Assembly (NCBI RefSeq): GCF_001812805.1
Contig: NZ_KV810463.1
Coordinates: forward strand, 1-64,000
Direction: 5' to 3'
Source: Corynebacterium sp. HMSC078H07
Lineage (GTDB): Bacteria > Actinomycetota > Actinomycetes > Mycobacteriales > Mycobacteriaceae
DNA length: 64,000 nucleotides
The notes under the pieces: generated by a model
The model's input: the letters and a program-made list of their open reading frames with translations, nothing else
The model's database searches: none
What the model was told of the DNA's origin: nothing
Shown here: positions 57,990 to 64,000 of the stretch, one piece after another
Position numbering within the stretch: position 1 is the first letter of the stretch
Layout: the number at the start of each line of letters is the position of its first letter
Made by a program: the position numbers and the translations under genes

Positions 57990-58919
57990 ATGGCAGTCAG
58001 CAACCTCACCGTCCCCGGCCGCACGTTGGTCATGGGAATCCTCAATGTCACGGAGGATTCCTTCTCCGACGGTGGGCGCTGGATCAAGGTGGATGATGCC
58101 CTTGCCCACGCCCGCCACCTCGTGGAAGCGGGCGCGGACATGATCGATGTCGGTGGTGAGTCCACCCGCCCCGGTGCTGTGCGTGTGGCTGCCGAAGAGG
58201 AAGAGCGCCGCGTCGTGCCCGTCATCAAGGCGCTGCACGAAGAGGGGATTAAGACCTCGGTGGATACGATGCGGGCGTCGGTAGCCGCAGCGGCGGCCGA
58301 GGCCGGCGTCGATATGATCAATGACGTTTCTGGCGGCGCTGCCGACCCGGACATGTATCGCACCATGGCTGCCACAGGTCTGCCGGTGTGTCTGATGCAC
58401 TGGCGCACCGTCCAGTTCGGCAGCGCCGCCGGTGTGGCTGACCACGGCGGGGATGTGGTGCGCGATGTGCACGATTCTTTGGCAGCGTTGGCGGATTCCG
58501 CACTGGCCGCCGGCGTTAGCCACGACAACATCGTTGTTGACCCGGGCCTAGGCTTTGCCAAGTCCCCGCAGGATAACTGGGCACTGCTCAAGGCCCTGCC
58601 GGAGTTCCTTCAGGGAGAGTTCCCGCTGCTCGTGGGCGCCTCCCGCAAGCGTTTCCTCGCCGCCATCCGGGAGGACCGTGGGGCCGAGTCCAGCCCGCTG
58701 CTCGCGGACCCTGCCACCGCCGCCGTGACGGCCATTTCGGCGCAGATGGGTGCGTGGGGCGTGCGCGTGCACGAGGTGGACGTTTCGCGCGATGCCGTGG
58801 ACGTGGCTGCTGCCTGGAATTCGGGTGCGGCGTATATGGGCGGCGTGCATGCCTCCGGCAGCTATGCCAACGGCGCTGACGGCGGCACGGTGGTCTCGAC
58901 TTCTTTGGGAAGGGCTTAA
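57990..58919 (+). CDS. folP: Dihydropteroate synthase
   Basis: Joins p-aminobenzoate and hydroxymethyldihydropterin pyrophosphate; the sulfonamide target. The 309-aa TIM-barrel protein shows VMGILNVTEDSFSDGGRW, DVGGESTRPGA, INDVSGGAAD and LLVGASRKRFL. It is in the folE-folP-folB-folK operon. Confidence 0.95.
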   Translation: MAVSNLTVPGRTLVMGILNVTEDSFSDGGRWIKVDDALAHARHLVEAGADMIDVGGESTRPGAVRVAAEEEERRVVPVIKALHEEGIKTSVDTMRASVAAAAAEAGVDMINDVSGGAADPDMYRTMAATGLPVCLMHWRTVQFGSAAGVADHGGDVVRDVHDSLAALADSALAAGVSHDNIVVDPGLGFAKSPQDNWALLKALPEFLQGEFPLLVGASRKRFLAAIREDRGAESSPLLADPATAAVTAISAQMGAWGVRVHEVDVSRDAVDVAAAWNSGAAYMGGVHASGSYANGADGGTVVSTSLGRA

Positions 58920-58922
58920 AAC

Positions 58923-59294
58923 ATGGCGGATCGCATCGAACTTACGGGCCTGGAATGCTTTGGCTATCACGGCGTCTTCGAGGAAGAGAAGAAGACGGGG
59001 CAGCCTTTCATCGTGGATGTCACCTGTTGGTTAGACACCGCGGGAATCGAGGACGACTTAAGCCGTACGGTGAATTACGCCGAGCTTGCCGACGTCGCCG
59101 CGGGCATCGTCGAAGGTCCGTCCCGCGATCTCATCGAGACAGTGGCCGCGGAGGTCGCCGAGACTGCAATGGAGCGCTTCGAGATTCTTCACGCCATCGA
59201 GGTGACCATCCACAAGCCGAAGGCACCCATCCCACGCACCTTCGCCGACGTGGCCGTTGTAGCCCGCCGCTCCCGGAAGAGGATGGCAGGCTAA
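58923..59294 (+). CDS. folB: Dihydroneopterin aldolase
   Basis: 123-aa folate enzyme converting dihydroneopterin to hydroxymethyldihydropterin. Signature regions are GLECFGYHGVFEEEKKTGQPF and DLSRTVNYAELAD. It starts 3 bp after the folP stop and its stop overlaps the folK start (TAATG). Confidence 0.95.
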   Translation: MADRIELTGLECFGYHGVFEEEKKTGQPFIVDVTCWLDTAGIEDDLSRTVNYAELADVAAGIVEGPSRDLIETVAAEVAETAMERFEILHAIEVTIHKPKAPIPRTFADVAVVARRSRKRMAG

Positions 59295-59767
59295 TGCGCG
59301 CAGTCCTGTCCATCGGCTCCAATATGGAAGACCGCCGCGCGCTCCTCCAGACCGTCTTCGACGAGTTTGCCGATGAGACCATCGCCGCCTCTCCGGTCTA
59401 TGCCACCCCACCGTGGGGAGTGACAGACCAGGGAGATTTCCTTAACGCGGTGCTCATCGTGGACGTGGACTGCACTCCGCTGGAGCTGCTGCGCCGCGGG
59501 CAAAAGCTGGAGGAGGCTGCCGAGCGTGTCCGCGTGCGGCACTGGGGCCCGCGCACTTTGGACGTGGACATCGTGCAGATAGACGGCGTGACTTCCGACG
59601 ACCCAAAACTTACCCTCCCGCACCCTTATGCCCACCAGCGCGCCTTCGTGCTCGTGCCGTGGTTGGCCGCGGACCCAGATGCTGAGCTCAACGGCACCTC
59701 AGTGCGCGAGCTCATCGCCGGCCTCGACGAGGAGGAGGTTGCGGCGGTAAAGGAAGTGAATGAGTAA
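59294..59767 (+). CDS. folK: HPPK, hydroxymethyldihydropterin pyrophosphokinase
   Basis: 157-aa enzyme activating hydroxymethyldihydropterin with ATP. Family signatures are LSIGSNMEDRRALLQ, the signature HWGPRTLDVDIV with metal-binding Asp residues, and PHPYAHQRAFVLVP. Start and stop both overlap neighbours by one base (TAATG). Confidence 0.95.
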   Translation: MRAVLSIGSNMEDRRALLQTVFDEFADETIAASPVYATPPWGVTDQGDFLNAVLIVDVDCTPLELLRRGQKLEEAAERVRVRHWGPRTLDVDIVQIDGVTSDDPKLTLPHPYAHQRAFVLVPWLAADPDAELNGTSVRELIAGLDEEEVAAVKEVNE

Positions 59768-60240
59768 TGACGAGGACGTCGATAAGCGCGCTCGTCGCAA
59801 CGGCCCTGTTTGTGGCCGCCGCGGCTGCTATCCTCACCACCCGCTTTTATGGCTCGATGCTGGCTATCCCAGCAACGGTATCGATTTCCCTGTGGGCCAT
59901 GGCGGTGGTGTGCGGCGTCCTTACCCTCAAGGTGCGCAGTGCTAAGGAAGATGAGCACGGAATCGGTTTGGACAACTCGCAGCTCAACCCCATGACCATC
60001 GCGCAGTTCCTGCTCGTCGGCAAAGCCTCAGCATGGACCGGCGCCATCGTGGGCGGGGCCTACGCCGGCATCGCCGTGTACGTCGTGCCGCGCGTCGGCG
60101 AGCTCGTGGCCGCCTCCGGGGACCTCGCCGGAGTGCTTGCTTCCACCCTGGGTGGGGCAGCGATGAGTGTAGCCGGCGTGGTGTTGGAGCGACACTGCGA
60201 GGTTCCACCTCCATCCGACGGAGCACAAGCGGTAAGTTAG
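59767..60240 (+). CDS. DUF3180-family membrane protein
   Basis: 157-aa actinobacterial protein with four hydrophobic helices (TSISALVATALFVAAAAAIL; VSISLWAMAVVCGVLTL; IVGGAYAGIAVYVV; GVLASTLGGAAMSVAGVVL). It always sits behind folK in corynebacteria and mycobacteria as far as known; function undetermined. It is coupled to folK by a TAATG overlap. Confidence 0.8.
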   Translation: MTRTSISALVATALFVAAAAAILTTRFYGSMLAIPATVSISLWAMAVVCGVLTLKVRSAKEDEHGIGLDNSQLNPMTIAQFLLVGKASAWTGAIVGGAYAGIAVYVVPRVGELVAASGDLAGVLASTLGGAAMSVAGVVLERHCEVPPPSDGAQAVS

Positions 60241-60245
60241 TGGAC

Positions 60246-61490
60246 ATGACGAGCCCGCAGCATTCTCCCGAGCCCCCGCACGAGCCGGCCGCATCGCAGA
60301 TTTCGCAGCCGGCGGCTGAGTTTAAGACCACGTCTGACTCAAAGACAGACGCCGGTTCCATCGGACTTATCATCCTGGTCATCTTGGCAGTGATTGCCAG
60401 CCTGGTCATGCTCATTTCAGGCTCGGCCAATGCCCTTAAAATTGCGTTGCTGGCATCCTTGTGGGCTGCGGTGCTGGGCTTCTTCCTCGTGGTGCGCTAC
60501 CGCCGCCAGGCTCAAGAGGCCAAGGAGCTACTTGCTGTGGAGCGCGCCCATGCCGCGTCTGCGCTGACCGCCTCCGGCGCATCTACAGCGGACAACAGCG
60601 AGGTGCTCGCAGAGATCCGTTCTGAGCTGGAAGCCATCCGCTCCCAGATTGAGGAGATCTCGGGCCGCGAATGGGTCTACGAACCCGCAGCCCTATATGC
60701 GGAGGCTCGCCGCATCCAGGAGCTGGAGCGCAAGGCCGGCAGCGCCGGCGTGGATGAGCGCGGCGATGCCAACTCCGTGAACTTCACCCAGAAGTCTGGC
60801 GGTGCCCCGACTGCCGACGCCGTCGCGGGCCGCCTCGGCACCCAGCCCACCCATCCCGTGAGCAACCCGCTGGATAACCTGATTGCGGAGAAACCCGTGG
60901 CCAAGCCGACTAGTACGCCGAAGGCACGGCCGGCGGAGCAGCCAACTGGTCAGCAACAGCCGCAGCGCTCGCAGCAACAGCCGCAGCGCTCGCAGGAGCA
61001 GGGAACACGACCGGCACCGTTTGGCGAGCCGCGCTCCTCGCAGGGCCAGGCCCCGGCATTCCGCCCGATGGGCGAGCCGCGCCGAGAGGACCAGCCCGCG
61101 CAGCCGACGCAGACGCCGCAACCGACGCGATCTGCGCAAGCACCGAAGCCTGCGCAGTCCGCTCAATCGGTTAAGCGCGCAGCAGATGGTCCGTCGACTG
61201 AGACGACGACGCAGCAGCAGCCGGAGTTCAAGACCGATAGCTTCCAAGCCGTGCAGTGGAACCAGGGTGCTGCAGGTGCGCAGCACGTCAAGGAGGATGC
61301 TGGCTCCGCGCAGCCGCACCACCGTCACCGCAAGCCGGAGGCAGGCAGCGCGCAGCAGGCAGCGCGGGCAGAGGACACTCGCGGCCGCCGCCGCAGTGAT
61401 GAACACCGCGAGGGCGCGGTCTCCGTGGCTGAGCTCATGGCGCGCAGCAAGCGCGGGAAGGAACAGCGGAACAAGGACGACAAGAAGTAG
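60246..61490 (+). CDS. Membrane protein with Pro/Gln/Ala-rich cytosolic tail
   Basis: 414-aa protein not assignable to a named function. Two hydrophobic segments (about 38-60 and 65-82: LIILVILAVIASLVMLISG, IALLASLWAAVLGFFLVV) are followed by a coiled-coil-like charged region (about 90-160) and a long Pro/Gln/Ala/Arg-rich region that contains a tandem repeat of the 7-residue unit QQQPQRS. The C-terminus is basic. Orthologues follow the fol operon in corynebacteria. The alternative start GTG 60240 would add two residues. Confidence 0.7.
   Translation: MTSPQHSPEPPHEPAASQISQPAAEFKTTSDSKTDAGSIGLIILVILAVIASLVMLISGSANALKIALLASLWAAVLGFFLVVRYRRQAQEAKELLAVERAHAASALTASGASTADNSEVLAEIRSELEAIRSQIEEISGREWVYEPAALYAEARRIQELERKAGSAGVDERGDANSVNFTQKSGGAPTADAVAGRLGTQPTHPVSNPLDNLIAEKPVAKPTSTPKARPAEQPTGQQQPQRSQQQPQRSQEQGTRPAPFGEPRSSQGQAPAFRPMGEPRREDQPAQPTQTPQPTRSAQAPKPAQSAQSVKRAADGPSTETTTQQQPEFKTDSFQAVQWNQGAAGAQHVKEDAGSAQPHHRHRKPEAGSAQQAARAEDTRGRRRSDEHREGAVSVAELMARSKRGKEQRNKDDKK
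60952..60993 (+). repeat. Tandem 21-bp repeat inside the Pro/Gln-rich gene
   Basis: Two adjacent copies of a 21-bp unit beginning CAGCAACAGCCGCAGCGCTC code for a repeated QQQPQRS. Slippage-prone; length may vary between strains. Confidence 0.6.
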
Positions 61491-62168
61491 ATGCAGGCAC
61501 CACGCATGCGGGTGGCGGTGTGGGGTAACTCCCGGGCTGGTATCAACTTCGCTCGTCGTCTGGAGTTAGCCGGCCACACCATCGAACGCCTCGAGGACCC
61601 CGCCCAGCTTGACCGCTTCGATACGCTCATTATGGCCGCGACGGCGAGGGAGCTGGAGGCCGCTGTGGGGGATGTGGCCCCGCACGTGCGCCCGAGACAG
61701 ATCGTCATCCACACCTCATTGCTGGCTGGGGTGGAAGCCCTTGATGAGCTGGAGACGCAGGGCTGCGTGACGATTGCCGCAGCGCCAATGGGTGACTCCT
61801 ACGCGGTGAGCTCACCCGATGAGGTAGCGGAGACCGTCATTAGTCTGTTGCTCTCAGAGATTCACCAGACCGCAGAAACGGTGACTGAGGCACAACGTGC
61901 CGAGCGAGCCGCGCGGTTGTACTACGCGGAAATGCTCGCTGCACTCACCGCGTGGGCGTCGATAAAAGCGGAGATTATCGAAGATTTTATGGGCAGCTCC
62001 TTCGACCTCGACGCCGATGACATCATCGCGGCCTATCCCGCCGCGGTGGAGCTCGGCATGGCGCGCAACTACCGCGACGTTGCTCGGATGGTGGGCGAGC
62101 AGGAGAAGATTGAAGAACTGGAACTGTGGGCAGTAAGAAAGGAAGCGCCGTGGCCGAACAACTCCTAG
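61491..62168 (+). CDS. Rossmann-fold protein, 6-phosphogluconate dehydrogenase-like
   Basis: 225-aa protein with an N-terminal NAD(P)-binding-like segment (MRVAVWGNSRAGINFARRL) and a helical second half, similar in layout to DUF2520/ketopantoate reductase-like proteins. The glycine motif is GNSRAG rather than the usual GxGxxG, so cofactor binding is uncertain. It starts directly behind the preceding stop, and its 3' end overlaps the PanC-like gene. ATG at 61506 is an alternative start. Function unknown; the neighbours suggest pantothenate-related chemistry. Confidence 0.6.
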   Translation: MQAPRMRVAVWGNSRAGINFARRLELAGHTIERLEDPAQLDRFDTLIMAATARELEAAVGDVAPHVRPRQIVIHTSLLAGVEALDELETQGCVTIAAAPMGDSYAVSSPDEVAETVISLLLSEIHQTAETVTEAQRAERAARLYYAEMLAALTAWASIKAEIIEDFMGSSFDLDADDIIAAYPAAVELGMARNYRDVARMVGEQEKIEELELWAVRKEAPWPNNS

Positions 62169-62923
62169 TGGAGGACATTGAGCGCATCCGCATGGTGGGC
62201 AGCGCCTACCGCAAGACGGGCAAGCGCGTGGTGCTCGTACCGCTGGGCCGCGATATTCACGCCGGGCACCTTGCCTTAGTGCAGGCAGCACAGCGCGTGC
62301 GCGGAAACGTGGTTGTCGTCGCCGTTGACGACGACACTGACATCACCGCCCTCGACGGCGTCGACGTGGTGTGGCGCTATGGCAAGCAGAGCCAGCGCAC
62401 GCGGATCTTCGCGCCCGATCACGGTATGGAAGACGTGAGCGCGGAGTTGACCCGCATTGTGGCGCTGACCTGTGCTTTGGGTCCCAGCGATGTGTTCATG
62501 GGGGAGAAGGACTACGAGCTGCTCGTGGCTACCCAACAAGCTTTTACGGACCTTCACATCGGGGCGCGTGTGCAGGGCGTGCCCTCGGTGCGCATGCCGG
62601 ATGGAGTGGTGATGAGCCTACGCAACGCTGACGTGGCACCCGAAGCACGTGAGCAAGCCGGCGCCTTGTCAGCGGCACTCACCGCCGGTGCGTACGCGGC
62701 GGAGTCGGGGGCTGAGGAAGTCGTCCGCGTGGCACGTGAAGTGTTGGCCGCCGCAGGCGTCGAGCCGGAATACGTGGAGCTGCGCGGGCGCGACCTGGGT
62801 GAGGCCCCCGCAGAGGGCGATGCCCGCCTCTTTATCGCAGCCACCATTGGTGGCGTGCGGCTCATCGATAACGCCGGCGTGCCGCTGGGAATTGGTTTCC
62901 GCAATCTGGAGCAGCGCGGATAA
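62150..62923 (+). CDS. Pantoate-beta-alanine ligase-like protein (divergent PanC)
   Basis: 257-aa protein of the PanC fold with nucleotidyltransferase HxGH-type motif DIHAGHLALV and GEKDYELLVATQQA. Compared with classical PanC, the first motif VPTMGALHEGH reads VPLGRDIHAGH, and SSRN reads SLRN (DGVVMSLRN), so substrate or activity may differ. GTG at 62150 is 7 nt after AGAAAGGA and inside the previous gene. It probably acts with the downstream panE, but panB is not here. Confidence 0.72.
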   Translation: MAEQLLVEDIERIRMVGSAYRKTGKRVVLVPLGRDIHAGHLALVQAAQRVRGNVVVVAVDDDTDITALDGVDVVWRYGKQSQRTRIFAPDHGMEDVSAELTRIVALTCALGPSDVFMGEKDYELLVATQQAFTDLHIGARVQGVPSVRMPDGVVMSLRNADVAPEAREQAGALSAALTAGAYAAESGAEEVVRVAREVLAAAGVEPEYVELRGRDLGEAPAEGDARLFIAATIGGVRLIDNAGVPLGIGFRNLEQRG

Positions 62924-62962
62924 AAACCTGTGGTGTGCGTTACAACCGGCTAGGTTGGAGGC

Positions 62963-63910
62963 ATGAAGATTGGCATTTTGGGAGCCGGCGCGATCGGCGG
63001 ATACTTTGGCGGAAAACTGAAAGCAGCGGGCCACGACGTCGCCTTTGTGGCACGGGGTGAGACTCTAAAGGTGCTGGGGGAGACGGGCGTGACGCTGATC
63101 GATGCGCACTCCGAGCCCACCACGACCGAGGTTATTCAGGTCCCGGCTGCGCAATCCTTTGCTGAGGTCAAAGAGCTTCTGGGTGGCTTGGATGTGGCGA
63201 TTATTGCCTCCAAGGCCTTGCCGGGTAATGAGACCTTCGGTAGTGCCGAGGACCGCGAGGCGCTGCAAGGCGTTCCGGTCGTGACCACGCACAATTCAGT
63301 AGAGATTCCATATTTAGCGGCCGAGGAATTCGGGGAAGAAAACATCCTCGCCGGTGTTGCTCGCGTCTATGCCACCCGCCTGGGGCCGGCTCAGATCAAG
63401 CGCAATCCGGGGCCCTTATCCCTGGCTTTCGGTCCGCTGAGAGCCGATGCGCCGGAGTCCCTGCGCCGTACGGGTGAGGAGCTGGCGGCCGCTCTCAAGG
63501 AGGCGGGTGCCTCCAGCAAGTTCCACGACGCCGCGCTTGTCGACGTCTGGTCGAAAGCCATGTTTGTCACCTCCACCGGTGCCTTAGGCGCCTTGGTGGA
63601 CAAACCAATTGGTTACCTTTGCCAGGAAATCCCCGGCCAGCTCGAGGCCTTCATGAAGGAAGTCGAAGCGGCTGGGCGAGGCATGGGCGTGGACCTGCCC
63701 GACAATGTGGTGGAACAGACCATGGAATTTGCCCGCCAGCAGCACCCGGACAATACGTCCTCGATGCAGCGCGACATCAAAGAAGGTCTACCAAACGAAC
63801 TTGACGCCCAGGTCGGAGCAATCCGACGCATGGGCGCCAAGGCTGGGGTCAAGACCCCATTGTGGGACTTCGCGCAGGATGTGCTCGAAGCCCAGCTGCG
63901 CTCGTCCTAA
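62963..63910 (+). CDS. panE: 2-dehydropantoate 2-reductase
   Basis: Ketopantoate reductase using NADPH, pantothenate pathway. The 315-aa protein has GxGxxG in KIGILGAGAIGGYFGG, the substrate/lysine region LVDVWSKAMFVTSTGALGAL and SSMQRDIKEGLPNELDAQ. The -10-like TAGGTT and short leader precede its ATG, suggesting its own promoter beside the PanC-like gene. Confidence 0.9.
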   Translation: MKIGILGAGAIGGYFGGKLKAAGHDVAFVARGETLKVLGETGVTLIDAHSEPTTTEVIQVPAAQSFAEVKELLGGLDVAIIASKALPGNETFGSAEDREALQGVPVVTTHNSVEIPYLAAEEFGEENILAGVARVYATRLGPAQIKRNPGPLSLAFGPLRADAPESLRRTGEELAAALKEAGASSKFHDAALVDVWSKAMFVTSTGALGALVDKPIGYLCQEIPGQLEAFMKEVEAAGRGMGVDLPDNVVEQTMEFARQQHPDNTSSMQRDIKEGLPNELDAQVGAIRRMGAKAGVKTPLWDFAQDVLEAQLRSS

Positions 63911-63929
63911 GGCGAACGCAACAGGTGGT

Positions 63930-63958
63930 GGTGAGTAGCTCGGGGTGAGCTACTCACC
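63930..63958. terminator. Bidirectional terminator after panE
   Basis: Perfect 12-bp stem GGTGAGTAGCTC / GAGCTACTCACC with loop GGGGT, situated between panE and a convergent gene end. No strong T-tract on either side. Confidence 0.75.
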
Positions 63959-63969
63959 GAGGAGGTTCT

Positions 63970-64000
63970 TTACTTAGAACCGATCTTGCCGTCCTTCTTC
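63970..64000 (-). CDS. 3' end of a convergent gene (cut by window edge)
   Basis: On the minus strand the last codons read KKDGKIGSK followed by TAA at 63972-63970, and a terminator-like hairpin follows. Only ten codons are visible, so no identity can be given. Confidence 0.4.
   Translation of the reverse strand, partial: KKDGKIGSK

Overview
The window is a gene-dense stretch of an actinobacterial chromosome, almost certainly Corynebacterium. Supporting features are high G+C codon use, many overlapping stop/start junctions (ATGA, TAATG), likely leaderless genes, a glnX-glnH-pknG cluster, tiny PorH/PorA-type porin genes downstream of a solitary groEL, a GT87 envelope mannosyltransferase family gene, and the order tilS-hpt-ftsH-folE-folP-folB-folK-panC-like-panE. 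The gene order is close to that known from C. glutamicum, but proteins and intergenic DNA differ. A species of the C. aurimucosum/minutissimum type is possible; I cannot name it from sequence alone.

Region 1 (0-9.6 kb): a beta-glucoside PTS permease and its BglG-type antiterminator, with a clear RAT/terminator leader; pta-ackA for acetate/acetyl-phosphate; pknG and glnH, which with glnX (to 11.0 kb) form the system that senses amino donors and controls 2-oxoglutarate dehydrogenase. Region 2 (11-23.9 kb): Nudix hydrolase, an ABC exporter, a Bcr/CflA-type MFS pump, then an A+T-richer two-gene insert (SMC/AAA-type ATPase + PIN-like nuclease), followed by housekeeping genes (cardiolipin synthase, xth, def, YbdK-type ligase, GT87 glycosyltransferase). 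Region 3 (23.9-34 kb): the Mnh/Mrp Na+/H+ antiporter operon (mnhA-B fused, then C-D-E-F-G), an M20 dipeptidase and an OPT transporter. Region 4 (34-38 kb): CIRCE-controlled groEL, porH, porA and a PPK2 kinase.

Region 5 (38-51.6 kb) is the most accessory part: a secreted phosphodiesterase, a large membrane-bound Pls/PosA-type NRPS with a MarR regulator, a hicB antitoxin gene preceded by a truncated hicA, a rhodanese, two paralogous DUF559 nuclease-like genes, and a two-component system divergent from an ABC-FtsX-S41 protease operon. Five copies of an apparently unnamed 59-68 bp palindromic element with a shared internal core occur in intergenic DNA, three of them beside the DUF559 genes. Region 6 (51.6-64 kb) is conserved housekeeping: ppa, a PBP4-type carboxypeptidase, tilS, hpt, ftsH, folate biosynthesis, membrane proteins, a PanC-like protein with altered motifs, and panE.

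Most likely novel or unusual items: the palindrome family and its association with DUF559 genes, the ATPase-PIN pair as a candidate defence or toxin module, the decayed hicAB locus, the ATA start of mnhG, and the Pls-type NRPS. I saw no rRNA, tRNA, CRISPR array, insertion sequence or prophage.
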